From Gimesia algae (lineage in GTDB: Bacteria; Planctomycetota; Planctomycetia; Planctomycetales; Planctomycetaceae): DNA of 64,000 nt. The stretch lies in assembly GCF_007746795.1 (NCBI RefSeq), contig NZ_CP036343.1:1802531-1866530 (forward strand), in the 5' to 3' direction. Positions 1 to 10,252 of the stretch are shown one piece after another; the first letter of the stretch is position 1, and every line of letters starts with the position of its first letter. A model generated the notes under the pieces. That model had not been told where the DNA came from, did no database searches, and saw only the letters and a list, made by a program, of their open reading frames with translations. A program made the position numbers and the translations under genes.

Positions 1-94
1 TATTCTTCCAAAACAAGCATCATAATGCTTCCTGTACGGCGATTTCGAATTCCCCTTCTCTTAAAACGAGTTCACCAGTTCAGTCCAGTGAAAA

Positions 95-1681
95 TCAGAC
101 CCGCGGAGCTGCTGCCAGGACTTCTTCTGAAACACCGGATGCGTATTTCATAAAGTTGTCGTTGAAGGCGGTCGCCAGTTTGATTGCCGTATTTTTATAG
201 GAGTTCTGATCGTCCCAGGAAGAATGCGGTACCAGAATATGATCATCCACGCCGGGGCATTTCGTAATGGTGGCGGTTCCAAAAATGGGATCGACTTCGG
301 TCGGTGCATGCACCAGGGTTCCGGAATGAATGGCATCGATAATCGCCCGCGTGTCTTTCAGGCTGATACGATTTCCCACGCCGTAGGCGCCACCATTCCA
401 GCCGGTATTGACCAGCCAGACGTTGGCGTTGTACTTCCTGATTTTCTCAGCCAGCAGGTCGGCGTATTTCCCCGGATGCCAGACCAGGAACGGCCCGCCA
501 AAACAGGGAGAAAAGGTGGCTTCCGGTTCATCCACTCCCATTTCTGTTCCGGCGACTTTCGCTGTATAACCACTGATAAAGTGATACATGGCCTGCTCGG
601 GTGTAAGACGACTCACTGGAGGCAGGACGCCAAATGCATCACAGGTCAGGAAGATCACATCATTGGGATGATCTGCCAGGCAGGGAATTTTGGCACTGGG
701 CATGAATTCGATCGGATACGCGCCGCGGGTATTCTGTGTGAAGCTGGTATCATCGAAATCAACATGATGTCGGGCTTCATCGTATACGACATTTTCCAGT
801 ACGGCACCATAACGCAGCGCCTGAAAGATTTCCGGCTCGTTTTCCCGCGCGAGATAAATCGCCTTGGCGTAACAGCCTCCTTCGATGTTGAAAATTCCAT
901 TATCCGTCCAGCAGTGTTCGTCATCACCAATCAGGAACCGCTTGGGATCTGCAGAGAGTGTGGTTTTTCCCGTTCCCGACAGACCAAACAACACCGATGA
1001 GCGGCCCGTCTGCCGATCCGCAGTCGCGGAGCAGTGCATCGACAGAATTCCCCGTTTCGGCATCAGGTAGTTCATGACAGTGAAGATACCTTTCTTCATT
1101 TCGCCTGCGTACTCTGTTCCCAGAATCACGATCTCGCCATCTTCAATGCTGAGGTCTACGCTGGTTTTGGAAGTCATGCCTGTCGTAAAGCGATTCGCAG
1201 GAAAGGTGCCCGCGTTGTAAATCACATAGTCCGGCTTGCCGAAGTTTTCCAGTTGCTCTTCGGTTGGCCGAATCAGCATGTTATGCATAAACAATGCATG
1301 ATAAGGACGCGAACAGATCACGCGGACTTTAATCTGATACTCAGGATCCCAGCCGGCAAATGCGTCAATCACATACAGGTGCGGGCAGATATTCAGATAA
1401 TCGGTCGCGCGTTCTCGATTACAGAAGAACGCGTGCTGATCAAGGGGGTAATTCACATCACCCCACCAGATATCATCAGAGGAATTTTTATGTTTGACGA
1501 CCCGTTTATCTTTAGGAGAACGCCCTGTTTTCTCACCAGAATAGGCAATCAACGCACCCGTATCCGAAATCGAAGCCCCTGGTTCAAATCGAATGGCTTC
1601 TTCGTACAACATTGATGGATCAGGGTTACGCATTACCCAGTCCACGTTGATTCCATGTTCGGACAGATCGAACGACTCCAT
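95..1681 (-). CDS. pckA: Phosphoenolpyruvate carboxykinase (ATP)
   Basis: This 528-residue protein converts oxaloacetate plus ATP to phosphoenolpyruvate, CO2 and ADP, the first committed step of gluconeogenesis, in the cytoplasm. The kinase P-loop GLSGTGKTTLSADP lies near the middle, followed by the metal/nucleotide motif LIGDDEHCW and the conserved INTGWNGG-like stretch (LVNTGWNGGAYGVG) toward the C-terminus. Length is normal for bacterial ATP-dependent PEPCK (about 530-540). The ATG at 1681 begins MESFDLSEHGI, typical of the family N-terminus. It stands alone: the next gene on this strand ends 184 bases upstream. That gap has no evident ORF and presumably holds its promoter. Identification is firm. 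Confidence 0.97.
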   Translation of the reverse strand: MESFDLSEHGINVDWVMRNPDPSMLYEEAIRFEPGASISDTGALIAYSGEKTGRSPKDKRVVKHKNSSDDIWWGDVNYPLDQHAFFCNRERATDYLNICPHLYVIDAFAGWDPEYQIKVRVICSRPYHALFMHNMLIRPTEEQLENFGKPDYVIYNAGTFPANRFTTGMTSKTSVDLSIEDGEIVILGTEYAGEMKKGIFTVMNYLMPKRGILSMHCSATADRQTGRSSVLFGLSGTGKTTLSADPKRFLIGDDEHCWTDNGIFNIEGGCYAKAIYLARENEPEIFQALRYGAVLENVVYDEARHHVDFDDTSFTQNTRGAYPIEFMPSAKIPCLADHPNDVIFLTCDAFGVLPPVSRLTPEQAMYHFISGYTAKVAGTEMGVDEPEATFSPCFGGPFLVWHPGKYADLLAEKIRKYNANVWLVNTGWNGGAYGVGNRISLKDTRAIIDAIHSGTLVHAPTEVDPIFGTATITKCPGVDDHILVPHSSWDDQNSYKNTAIKLATAFNDNFMKYASGVSEEVLAAAPRV

Positions 1682-1865
1682 TTTTCACTCCATTCACTTG
1701 AATTGAATTCCAGGGTTTACGTAATCCCAGCTCGACCGAGATCAAGATAAAGCCCTTCGCACCGCTGTTCGTCGCAAGTTTACTCACTCTCCTGAGTTTC
1801 ACCAAGAGAGATTCCCACCTTTGTATCCAATTACCTTCAGGATTCGGCCGGGATTCACAACAGGA

Positions 1866-2867
1866 CTATTGTGCAGCCAGTCGCTGCAATTCGGGCTTCA
1901 TTCGCCGCATCGCTACTTCAAAACTAACGGGAGGCTCATACCCGAAGTCATGTCGCGCACGACTGACATCATAATAATGAGAACTGCTGAGCTGAGACGC
2001 CAGAAAACGAGTCATCGGCGGTTCGCCGGGCAGATGCAGAACCCGGAATAGAAACTCCAGCACACTTCCGATTCGTTTCGCCGCATTGATTGAGATCCGT
2101 TTTTTGACGGGCTGCAGTCCCGCTTCAACGAGTAATTGATTGATCCATTCCCACATCAGTACCGGTTCGGGCTCATTGATAAAATAGGCCTGACCTCCAA
2201 CCGGAGAATCGGGAAACAAACGTGCCGCGGCCTGGAGATGGGCCGCGGCTGCATTTTCCACGTAGCTCATCGAAATCAGATTGGTTCCTTCTCCTACCTG
2301 TCGCAAGCGTCCTGATTTGGCACGCTGAATCAATCGGGGAATCAGATGATTATCGCGGGGTCCCCAGATCAGATGCGGCCTGAGTGCGACCGTTGCCAGT
2401 CCTGCTTCTCCGTTCGCCGCGAGTACAGCACGCTCGGCCAGCATCTTGGTGTGCGGATAGTGGCAGAGAAAATGCTCGCTGTATGGCAGGTCTTCGGTGG
2501 CATTTTCGTGGGCAGAACCGTCATACACAACACTAGGTGAGCTGGTATAAATCAGTCGGGTCACACCTTGCGATTTGCAGGACTCAATGATATTCAGAGT
2601 CCCTTGAGTATTAATGCTGTAAAAGTAATCCCAAGGTCCCCAGATGCCGGAAACAGCGGCTGTATGATAAACGGTATCGATATCCTCACAAGCCAACTCG
2701 ACTGTTGCTGCATCACGAATATCCCCCTGAACGGTCTCCACACCCAATTCTTTGAGCCGCGCGTATTCGCCACGACACAACACGCGAACCGTTTCCCCGG
2801 CAGCCACCAGTTGCTCAACAATATACAATCCAAGGAAGCCGCCTCCCCCGGTCACCAGCACATTCAT
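1866..2867 (-). CDS. oleD: NAD-dependent epimerase/dehydratase, OleD-like 2-alkyl-3-oxoalkanoate reductase
   Basis: An extended short-chain dehydrogenase of 333 residues. The Rossmann motif TGGGGFLG is at residues 6-13 and the catalytic YxxxK is YPHTK. The start ATG overlaps the stop of the upstream acyl-AMP ligase gene by four bases (ATGA), indicating translational coupling. Beside an OleC-type ligase, a reductase of this kind fits OleD, which reduces the beta-keto acid product of OleA during long-chain olefin (or beta-lactone) synthesis. Planctomycetes are among the groups reported to carry ole genes. OleA and OleB are not in this window, so the pathway assignment rests on the pair. A generic 3-beta-hydroxysteroid-type dehydrogenase is the alternative. 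Confidence 0.8.
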   Translation of the reverse strand: MNVLVTGGGGFLGLYIVEQLVAAGETVRVLCRGEYARLKELGVETVQGDIRDAATVELACEDIDTVYHTAAVSGIWGPWDYFYSINTQGTLNIIESCKSQGVTRLIYTSSPSVVYDGSAHENATEDLPYSEHFLCHYPHTKMLAERAVLAANGEAGLATVALRPHLIWGPRDNHLIPRLIQRAKSGRLRQVGEGTNLISMSYVENAAAAHLQAAARLFPDSPVGGQAYFINEPEPVLMWEWINQLLVEAGLQPVKKRISINAAKRIGSVLEFLFRVLHLPGEPPMTRFLASQLSSSHYYDVSRARHDFGYEPPVSFEVAMRRMKPELQRLAAQ

Positions 2868-4528
2868 TTGACCTGTTTCTCTGCCCAGGGAGTTAATTTT
2901 TCACGAAAGATTTTGACATTATGCCGGATATCAACAGGCAGAGCACGATGAAACAGAACGGTTTCGATCGAGTCCGTTAACGGATTTGCTTTGCCCAATA
3001 CCAGCAGTTCCTGTGTGAACTGATCACGGGCTGTCTGATTTTCAGGATAGTCCCCCTGCTCCGGCTCGGCGATGATCACCGGTTTCTGATTCGGTTTTGA
3101 GCCGACTCCCACCAGCGCACTGCGATAGACTCGTGGATGCTGATTGAAAATCGCTTCACAACAAATTGTGAACATGCAGCCCTGACGGGTTTCCAGCATG
3201 TGTGCCTTGCGTCCACAGAACCAGAGTTTTCCTTCCGCATCCCGATAACCGACATCTCCCATACGATGCCAGAACCGATCGCCGTCTGGTATTTTTGCCA
3301 GCTGTGTTGCTTCGGGCCGCTGAAAATATTCACGGGTCGCCATCGGGCCCTGTACGATGATCTCACCAATCTCACCAGCAGGTAATTCAACGGCATTTTC
3401 AAGCGATTCAATCGGCTCGTTATGAATCTGAATGATTTTTATCTGGACACCAGGAAACGGCGTCCCGACACAAGTTCCTGCCCCGGACTGTGTCTGTGCT
3501 GACGTTTTTTCCAATACATCGCGCCCGCAGATCGAAGCCACCGGCAGAGACTCAGTCGCGCCATAAGGTGTACTGATGTCCGTTACTGAATTCGTAAAAG
3601 TCTGCCGCATACGCTGAATCACATGCACGGGAACCGGGGCTCCTGCGGATAGCACGCGTTTGAGCGAAGGCAGTTGAATCTGATGCTGTTCGCAATACCT
3701 GCCGATTCGATTCCACATTGCCGGTGATCCGAAGGCTTGTGTGACCCCCTGATCGTTAATCTGCCGGATGATTTTTTCCGGATCGACCTGAGCCGGCTTT
3801 GTCGGGTCCATATCGGGAACCACGGTCGTGACTCCCATGGCAGAATTGAACAGCGCAAACAACGGGAACCCTGGCAGATCCACTTCACCTGGCTGAATCT
3901 GATAGTAATCACGCAGCAGATCCACCTGCGACCAGAACATACCATGCTCGTAGGCAACTCCTTTAGGAGGTCCGGTACTGCCGCTCGTAAAGATCACAGC
4001 AGCAGGATCGGTGGCAGAACGCGGGACCATTTCAAAAGGTTCCCACTCTCCCCCCAGTAGCCACTGATAATCGATACCGGAAGTCAGAACCGGCTTGCCG
4101 ACAGTCACATTCAGATGCGCTTTGGGAAAAGAACGGTGTTTCAGTTTCCGAATCAACTGTGCCAGCGGGATCGCTACGAAACCTTCGGGTTCCACTTCCG
4201 CCAGACAGCGCATGATATTTTTTCGGCCCATGCCCGGATCAATCAGAATGATGACTGCGCCCGCTTTAAATAGCGCAAAGGTCAATGCAATAAATTCCAG
4301 ACTGGGGCGTACCATCAAAGCCATTCGCGTACCGGGCTGCACGCCCAGTTGAATCAGTCCTCGAGCCAGTCGATCGCTTTCCTGATCCAGTTGCTGGAAA
4401 GTAAGACTGCTGTAAGCATACCGGCCTTGCTTATCTTGACCGGTGGCAAAGACGACAGCTTTTTGAAAAGGCCAGGCTTGTGCGGACTGCTTTAAACGGT
4501 CGGCGATATTTCGTTGTGAAATAGACAT
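2864..4528 (-). CDS. oleC: Acyl-AMP ligase family protein, OleC-like beta-lactone synthetase
   Basis: A 554-residue ANL-superfamily adenylating enzyme. The phosphate-binding motif [13 protein letters not shown] sits at roughly residue 190; the A5-like YGATES follows, and [17 protein letters not shown] forms the hinge region. OleC enzymes turn beta-hydroxy acids into beta-lactones with ATP in olefin biosynthesis. The motifs WFCGRKAHM and the ending without the usual acyl-CoA ligase Lys context fit OleC better than ordinary fatty acyl-CoA synthetases, though this is a judgement by eye. It precedes oleD with a 4-base overlap. The start ATG at 4528 has only a weak Shine-Dalgarno. The fhcC-like gene ends 40 bases upstream, so these genes may share a transcript. 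Confidence 0.8.
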   Translation of the reverse strand: MSISQRNIADRLKQSAQAWPFQKAVVFATGQDKQGRYAYSSLTFQQLDQESDRLARGLIQLGVQPGTRMALMVRPSLEFIALTFALFKAGAVIILIDPGMGRKNIMRCLAEVEPEGFVAIPLAQLIRKLKHRSFPKAHLNVTVGKPVLTSGIDYQWLLGGEWEPFEMVPRSATDPAAVIFTSGSTGPPKGVAYEHGMFWSQVDLLRDYYQIQPGEVDLPGFPLFALFNSAMGVTTVVPDMDPTKPAQVDPEKIIRQINDQGVTQAFGSPAMWNRIGRYCEQHQIQLPSLKRVLSAGAPVPVHVIQRMRQTFTNSVTDISTPYGATESLPVASICGRDVLEKTSAQTQSGAGTCVGTPFPGVQIKIIQIHNEPIESLENAVELPAGEIGEIIVQGPMATREYFQRPEATQLAKIPDGDRFWHRMGDVGYRDAEGKLWFCGRKAHMLETRQGCMFTICCEAIFNQHPRVYRSALVGVGSKPNQKPVIIAEPEQGDYPENQTARDQFTQELLVLGKANPLTDSIETVLFHRALPVDIRHNVKIFREKLTPWAEKQVK

Positions 4529-4568
4529 AATCAGAAGGAACGCAGGCTGTCAAACGAAGTGACGCTTT

Positions 4569-5390
4569 TCACTGGCGGACCAGAACTTCTCCCTTGCCAA
4601 GTGTCAGAAAGTCTCCACAGTAACGGCGATACTCCGCGCTCAGACAATCTTCCGGAACAGGAAAACCGACTGAACGCAATTCGCGTAGAAAGAATGACAT
4701 CCAGGCGGGCCGATATTGACAGGAATACTTGAAAGTCGGAAGTAACTCAGGTTCTGCAGAGTCACTTAACGCAGCAATCGTCCCTCGTCGCATGCTGGCA
4801 CCGGGACACAGACCAATTTTCCCAAAAGAAAATATCGAACCAGCAATCATATCAAAACCAGCTGCATCGCCGAGATCGCCTCCCACGACAATCACTCCCC
4901 GCCGCATGCGATGACCTGCTTCTCTACCGGCATTACCGCGAATCAGAATCTTCCCGCCATTCATTCCCCGTTTACTGCCAGGCCAGGCGGCTCCGACCAG
5001 ATCACCGGCATTTCCAGTGACATGGATTTCTCCGCCTCGCATCGCAGTCGCCAGGTTATCGGCGACATCACCTTGAACCTGAATCTGACCGCCGGACATC
5101 TCCCGGCCCAGATGCATTCCCGCATTCCCCTCAATGCGAATGGAACCGGAACTCAACTCAGCACCAATGGCTTTAACTCGGGAGCAATCCCCCACCCAGA
5201 CCATTAGATCCGATTCGGCAGAGGACTGTTTCACATCAAAAAAGTCAGCGAGGGAAGCGCGTTGATTTCCCTGAAGCACTGGCAGCGCACGTACCTCATC
5301 TGCCGAGAGCTGCTGGACCGCTGCATGATTGATCGAATCAACTTCGATCGGAATCGTGAGCGCATGCTTGAGAGTAAAAGTGAAGGCCAT
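4569..5390 (-). CDS. fhcC: Formylmethanofuran dehydrogenase subunit C-like protein (FhcC/FwdC)
   Basis: About 273 residues, made largely of a beta-helix of imperfect 18-20 residue repeats with the pattern GG.I.V.GNAGD..G..M.GG, the hallmark of the FwdC/FhcC family and of the glutamate synthase C-terminal domain. In planctomycetes and methylotrophs FhcC belongs to the formyltransferase/hydrolase complex of the tetrahydromethanopterin C1 pathway. No other C1 gene is visible here, so the role is inferred from family only. The frame is open to a TTG at 5411 that overlaps the previous stop, but the ATG at 5390 (MAFTFTLKH) matches where family members usually begin. Probably co-transcribed with the upstream secreted protein and the ole genes. 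Confidence 0.8.
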   Translation of the reverse strand: MAFTFTLKHALTIPIEVDSINHAAVQQLSADEVRALPVLQGNQRASLADFFDVKQSSAESDLMVWVGDCSRVKAIGAELSSGSIRIEGNAGMHLGREMSGGQIQVQGDVADNLATAMRGGEIHVTGNAGDLVGAAWPGSKRGMNGGKILIRGNAGREAGHRMRRGVIVVGGDLGDAAGFDMIAGSIFSFGKIGLCPGASMRRGTIAALSDSAEPELLPTFKYSCQYRPAWMSFFLRELRSVGFPVPEDCLSAEYRRYCGDFLTLGKGEVLVRQ

Positions 5391-5407
5391 GCGGTAGAAA
5401 TTCTTTA

Positions 5408-6208
5408 TCAACCTGTCCGGGTGGTTTTTCCCATATTGATGAGGCCTTCAATGAATCCGCGTGCAGCCAGATAATCGTTTGGCAGCATGGTTTTGATCTG
5501 GCCACGCAGAATGCTTTTCATTTTGATCGCTTCGTCATTGATTTCCTGCGACAGACTGGATGTGATGCCTGTGGAATTCTTCAAGGAATAGAGTTCCTGA
5601 ATTTTTTGACGTGACTCTGCATATTCCGACCCCATCAGCGATTCGGGCCAGGAGATTTCACCTGTTGCCGGATTGAGCTGGCTGGCGTTTAAGGTTTCAT
5701 TATCTTGAGAGGAAGAGGCATTGTAATAAGGACTCAAACCCGATTCCTGCAGTTTGAGATTCTTTTCCCTTTGTGCGTCTATGGCAGCCTGTTTTTGCTG
5801 AGCCAGTTCCTTATCGATTTCCGCCTTTTCATGAATCGACTCGCGGAGTGCTTTTTGGCGTGCCACATAAGTTTCAGCCAGCTTCTTCTGGTTATCGATA
5901 TATTTACTGTTAGCTTCCTGATAATTGACCATGGCTTTGGAGCGGTCTATCTGCGCCTGCCCCTGAGCACGGATCAGAGAGGAGCCATCGTTGTAATAGC
6001 CTCCATAATAACCAGGGTAACCGCCATAGTAGCCGCCACCATATCTACCACGGTAACCATAAAATGCAGTGGGGCTGTAACCGCCACCAAAATTATAGAC
6101 CGTTTGTCTCGGGAAGAAGGGACCAGCCGCTTGAACCATGGAACCTGTCGACAACAGGATCGTTAAACATAAACCGGACAGGGTCATCTTGTGCATCACT
6201 GGTTTCAT
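5408..6208 (-). CDS. Secreted Tyr/Gly-rich protein of unknown function
   Basis: A 266-residue protein with a clear Sec signal peptide (hydrophobic stretch LCLTILLSTGSMVQA, cleavage near residue 27). A low-complexity Tyr/Gly segment follows (about residues 45-75, repeated YGG/GGY units), then a charged helical region rich in Lys, Gln and Ala that looks like coiled coil (about 80-150), and a C-terminal globular part. No enzymatic motif is seen. Such YGG-rich exported proteins are common in planctomycetes and lack known function. Its stop lies 17 bases before the fhcC-like start. The ATG at 6208 reads MKPVMHKMTL; an internal ATG eight codons in is also possible. Confidence 0.75.
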   Translation of the reverse strand: MKPVMHKMTLSGLCLTILLSTGSMVQAAGPFFPRQTVYNFGGGYSPTAFYGYRGRYGGGYYGGYPGYYGGYYNDGSSLIRAQGQAQIDRSKAMVNYQEANSKYIDNQKKLAETYVARQKALRESIHEKAEIDKELAQQKQAAIDAQREKNLKLQESGLSPYYNASSSQDNETLNASQLNPATGEISWPESLMGSEYAESRQKIQELYSLKNSTGITSSLSQEINDEAIKMKSILRGQIKTMLPNDYLAARGFIEGLINMGKTTRTG

Positions 6209-6463
6209 CTCTTACCCCTGAGCATAAATTGATAGTGGACCTGATCCCATGAGGGAATTTTATTTCCCTGAAGACAGGCTTCTATGATTTCCTGATGAAT
6301 CTGATCAGAATTACTTGATTTTTCAACTCGGATCATGATATCTATTATGTAACAGTTTAATGTTCTCCTTTCTATTTCGCCAGTCTTTCTTCTGAAGGTA
6401 ATATGAATTCTTTACTTTCGGAGAATCTGGCATTCGCAACGATGATTAGCAGGAACTTGACTT

Positions 6464-8542
6464 ATGCGTCAACTACTTACGACAGTGCTTTTTCTGGGCG
6501 TCAGTTTACTCACATCTGGTATCGTTTCTGCTCAAGCCCCTGATATCGCCCCACTGATAAAAGATCTGGCCAGCGATAACGAAGAACAGCAGGCGTTAGC
6601 CGCTCATCGTCTGGGAGAGTTAGGGCCTTTGTCCAAACCTGCCGTCCCGGCATTGGTTGAAGTCGTCAAAGCGGGTTCTGTCGCTTCCAAGAGTGAAGCC
6701 ATTATCGCTCTTGGAAAAATCGGACCTGCTGCGTCAGCTGCTGTGCCCGACCTTGCTAAAATCTTACGTGGCTATTCCATCATTCTGAAATATAATGCCT
6801 TACAGGCACTGCGGGGTATCGGTCCTGCTTCGAAACCAGCAGCCAAACAAATTGTCCCCCTGCTGGAAAGTAACAATTCCTATCTGAAAATCGCTGCTGC
6901 CCGTACACTCTGGGCCGTTGATCCGGGGAATAAAGAACACCTGCAGCCGATTATTAAGGTCCTCGTTGACAGTCTACATGTTCCCATCAACGAAGTACGT
7001 TCCAGCGCAGCAGTTGCCCTTGCTGAATTAGGCGCACCCGCCGTCGAACCGCTTCTGGAACAACTGAAAACAGAGTACAAAGAAAACCACACAGAACAAT
7101 GCCAGCAGATCTGTGACGTTTTTGCTCATATGGGAGCCCAGAGCGAAGCAGCCATTCCCACATTAATCAAAGCGTTGAAAGTAGAAAACCCCGAACTGGT
7201 CTGGCATGCTGCCAATGCATTGGGTGCCATCTCTGCAAAACCTGATGAAGTCGTACCCGCATTAACTCCTCTGCTGAAAAACTCTTCTCCTGAAGTGCGG
7301 GCCCATGCCGCGATTGCATTGGGGAATTTCGGCAGTGCTGCCAAGTCAGCTGTTCCTGAGTTAATCAAACTACTGTCTGATTCGGAACTGAACGTTAAAC
7401 TGGATGCTGCATCTGCACTGGGTTCAATTGGACCTGATGCTTCCTCTGCCGTACCAGCTCTGGCGAAAGCAATGCAGGACGGTCCGACCGCCTTAACACT
7501 CACCAGCGCCTCTGCACTGGCATCTATTGGAAAAGCAGCTGTTCCTGAAGTCACTAAACTGTTAAATGAAGACTCTTCTCTCAAACTCCTGGCGATTCAC
7601 GTTCTGGGTGAAATTGGTACTGAATCAGAAGAATCCATTCCGGAACTGCTGAAACTGACAAAATCAGATGATACGGATATTCGTGAGACAGCTATCGTCA
7701 GCCTGGGAGAAATTGGCCCCAAAGCAATCAAAGCAGAACCTGAGCTGATCAAGATTCTGGAAAACAGTACGGGCACAACCAGAAATAAAGCTGTTTATGC
7801 GCTTTCGAAAATAGGCAGCAAAAAAGCATTGCCACTCATTAAAAAATACGCTGAGTCAGATTCAGATGATGAACGCTTTCGGCTCGTGTGTGCCTGGGCA
7901 CTCCTGAGAGAAGATCCCACCAATCCAGAAGCAGTGAACGCCGCGTTACCCGGTCTGATCAAGGCACTCTCCGATGAAAACGCGCTGCTCCGCAGAGAGG
8001 CAGCCAGTGCCATTGCCTTGTCCGGCCCTCTGGCAAAATCTGCTGTTCCCAGTCTGAAAGAAGCCCTTGAAAAAGAAAAAGACCAGCGTGTCACTTTCGA
8101 GTTAATCACAGCTTTAGCAGAGATCGGTCCCCCCGCAGCTGCTGCCATTCCTCTGATCAAACCCTATGTCAATTCTGAAGATATGGTTCTGCGAGTGGTT
8201 GCCACGTATGCCCTGGCACGCTTTGGCAAACTCTCTGAGTCCGCAGTTCCCCTGCTGGAGAAAGAACTCAAATTACATAATGAACAGGAAAACGCAGTGA
8301 CTCTCTGGGCTTTAACAAAAATCGATCCGAGTCCCGCCAGAGCCAAAGCAGCTATTCCCGCTCTGACCGATCTGCTCACAAAGCATCCTAACCCGGATGC
8401 ACGCGTTGAAGCTGCCATCAGCCTGGGAGAATTCGGAATCAAAACTCCGGAAATCACACAGGCTTTGAAAACCGCGGTGAAAGATAAAGATCCACGCGTC
8501 AAAAAAGCGGCTGAAGCAGCATTGAAAAAACTCAACAGCTGA
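6464..8542 (+). CDS. Exported HEAT-repeat protein
   Basis: A 692-residue protein that starts with a signal peptide (MRQLLTTVLFLGVSLLTSG..SAQA). The rest is about seventeen tandem HEAT/PBS-lyase type repeats of about 38 residues, recognisable by the recurring IG..A..AVP.L and ...A..ALG.IG pattern. HEAT solenoids are protein-protein scaffolds; no catalytic domain is attached, so the partner is unknown. Exported HEAT proteins are abundant in planctomycetes. The ATG at 6464 is preceded by the weak purine stretch GCAGGAAC. The stop codon lies inside the loop of a strong terminator hairpin. Probably monocistronic. Confidence 0.85.
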   Translation: MRQLLTTVLFLGVSLLTSGIVSAQAPDIAPLIKDLASDNEEQQALAAHRLGELGPLSKPAVPALVEVVKAGSVASKSEAIIALGKIGPAASAAVPDLAKILRGYSIILKYNALQALRGIGPASKPAAKQIVPLLESNNSYLKIAAARTLWAVDPGNKEHLQPIIKVLVDSLHVPINEVRSSAAVALAELGAPAVEPLLEQLKTEYKENHTEQCQQICDVFAHMGAQSEAAIPTLIKALKVENPELVWHAANALGAISAKPDEVVPALTPLLKNSSPEVRAHAAIALGNFGSAAKSAVPELIKLLSDSELNVKLDAASALGSIGPDASSAVPALAKAMQDGPTALTLTSASALASIGKAAVPEVTKLLNEDSSLKLLAIHVLGEIGTESEESIPELLKLTKSDDTDIRETAIVSLGEIGPKAIKAEPELIKILENSTGTTRNKAVYALSKIGSKKALPLIKKYAESDSDDERFRLVCAWALLREDPTNPEAVNAALPGLIKALSDENALLRREAASAIALSGPLAKSAVPSLKEALEKEKDQRVTFELITALAEIGPPAAAAIPLIKPYVNSEDMVLRVVATYALARFGKLSESAVPLLEKELKLHNEQENAVTLWALTKIDPSPARAKAAIPALTDLLTKHPNPDARVEAAISLGEFGIKTPEITQALKTAVKDKDPRVKKAAEAALKKLNS

Positions 8543-8570
8543 ATCTCAGCTGTTGAGACATGTTGTTTTT
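8531..8570 (+). terminator. Rho-independent terminator of the HEAT-repeat gene
   Basis: An 11-base-pair perfect stem (CTCAACAGCTG, 8531-8541, with CAGCTGTTGAG, 8547-8557) with a 5-base loop is followed by ACATGTTGTTTTT. The stem begins inside the last codons and the TGA stop overlaps its left arm. Confidence 0.75.
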
Positions 8571-8622
8571 CTGCCACCTGATTAGACTCGGTGTTGATTT
8601 CAGTCAACACACAACCTACAGG

Positions 8623-8653
8623 GTGGAATTGAGCAGTGTCAGCTCAATTCCAC
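8623..8653. repeat. 12-bp perfect inverted repeat
   Basis: GTGGAATTGAGC (8623-8634) and its exact complement (8642-8653) are separated by 7 bases. There is no T tract, so it is either a processing/attenuation hairpin or a protein-binding site in the 300-base gap between the HEAT gene and the acyltransferase gene. No ORF is seen in that gap. Confidence 0.5.
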
Positions 8654-8848
8654 ATAGCCCTGATGGAATCAATCTGGAAGCCAATGATTGTAAGCAAGTT
8701 ACATCAAAGGCTTCCTCAGGCTCGCTATAACAACTCTGAAACGGGCCGCTGCATTCTGATCATCCTCATCTCTGGCATGATTGTTGCATTTTAGTGCATT
8801 TCCTGATGTACTTTATTGTTCCCCGTCATTACCAGAACCGGAGTTGCC

Positions 8849-10138
8849 ATGATCACAGTTGCCGAAATCAACGACATTGATCGCCTTGATCATTTTCGTC
8901 TGGCCTGGCATGCTCTACTTGGAAAAACTAAAGGGGCCACGTTTGCGCATTCACCCGAATGGCTGGAGCATTACTGGAATCACTTTGGACACGACCAGAA
9001 ACTGCGCATACTGTTTATTACGCTGGGCAATAAAATTATCGGCATCGTCCCGTTCGTAGTGAAGCCCGTGGCTACGAAAGTGGGCACCATGCGCGTACTG
9101 ACATACCCACTGGATGGCTGGGGATCGTTTTACGGACAGATTGGCTCCAACCCCGCTGCCACGATGGTCACTGCGCTGCGACACATCCATGCATCCAGAC
9201 GTGACTGGGATTTGATCGACTTGAGGTACATCGATCAGGAAGGCCATGATCATCGACGCACATCAAACTCCTTCAAGTCAGTTGGGCTTCAAGGCAATCA
9301 GGCAGTCTGGCAGAAACTACCTCTAATAAAGACCAGTGAAACAAACTGGGAAGACTATCTGTCTTCCCGTTCTGCTAGAACACAACAACTGATTTCCACA
9401 TCAGAACAGGCAACCCGTAAACAGGGGCATCTTGCATTTTATCGTTCTCGACTCGAAGACCCTTTAGCACCAGGCTGGAACCCGCGCTGGGACCTCTGGG
9501 CGGAATTCCAACAGATGAATTTTCTAGATGGGAATCAGCCGAACTTTGCAGGGGGCAATTTCTCAACGAACAAAAAAATTGCATTTCTGCACGACATCCA
9601 CGGGCCTGCCGTTCGCGCGGGGATGGCCAGAATTGATGCACTGTTTGTCAATCATTCAATGGTTGCCTGCGCCTATGGCCTGCAACAAGATTCCGGTACG
9701 GATTACCTTGCTGTGGGACGACGCAATGATGCCCCCCGGGAAGTCATTACCACACTGATAACGCGAATGGTACAACAGTCTATTCAGAACGGAGAACCAT
9801 CTCTCAACCTGGGATTAGTGGGGAACAGTCTGTCCGAGATGTGGAGTAACCAGCAGCAGGTCAGCTATCGCTGCTCTCATTTCCCGATCCTGGCACCACG
9901 TTCGCAACTGTTGAGAATGAATCGCTGGATTCAAAAACCGGTATCAAAACCGTCTGTCAAGAAAATATCTAAAACAGACTCGACCATCGTCAACCAACCT
10001 GCCGGGTTTTTATCACAGTCAATGAAACCCGCTTCCTGCATTGAAATCATAGACGCCGCGCCACAGGACTGGTCTGGGCAGCAGGAAGTTCGTGGAGATT
10101 CGAGCGATGATCGTCCACGTTTTCGTATCGTAGGTTAG
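8849..10138 (+). CDS. FemAB/CelD-type GNAT acyltransferase
   Basis: About 429 residues with the layout of the BioF2-like/CelD acetyltransferase group (GNAT fold). The N-terminal part contains FAHSPEWLEHYW and LFITLGNKIIGIVPFVV, and the C-terminal GNAT half contains DALFVNHSMVACAYGLQQDSGTDYLAVGR. Relatives act in extracellular polysaccharide synthesis or peptidoglycan-type acyl transfer; the exact substrate cannot be read from sequence. The ATG at 8849 is chosen because GGAG lies 7-10 bases upstream and MITVAEI gives a normal N-terminus, although the frame is open to 8816. The last 90 residues are polar and probably disordered. It converges with the next gene. Confidence 0.7.
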   Translation: MITVAEINDIDRLDHFRLAWHALLGKTKGATFAHSPEWLEHYWNHFGHDQKLRILFITLGNKIIGIVPFVVKPVATKVGTMRVLTYPLDGWGSFYGQIGSNPAATMVTALRHIHASRRDWDLIDLRYIDQEGHDHRRTSNSFKSVGLQGNQAVWQKLPLIKTSETNWEDYLSSRSARTQQLISTSEQATRKQGHLAFYRSRLEDPLAPGWNPRWDLWAEFQQMNFLDGNQPNFAGGNFSTNKKIAFLHDIHGPAVRAGMARIDALFVNHSMVACAYGLQQDSGTDYLAVGRRNDAPREVITTLITRMVQQSIQNGEPSLNLGLVGNSLSEMWSNQQQVSYRCSHFPILAPRSQLLRMNRWIQKPVSKPSVKKISKTDSTIVNQPAGFLSQSMKPASCIEIIDAAPQDWSGQQEVRGDSSDDRPRFRIVG

Positions 10139-10252
10139 CCTGTTACCAGGTTTACTTTAGCGTCACCAGGGCTATCGGGGACAAGTTCAATTGAACGAGA
10201 GACACGAAAAATTAATGTAATGCGGTCCAGTCATAACAGTACGTCAGCCAAA

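Noticed and set aside
224-1000. Long plus-strand frame opposite pckA
   Set aside because: Antisense shadow of a well-identified gene, with no ribosome site and no protein-like features.
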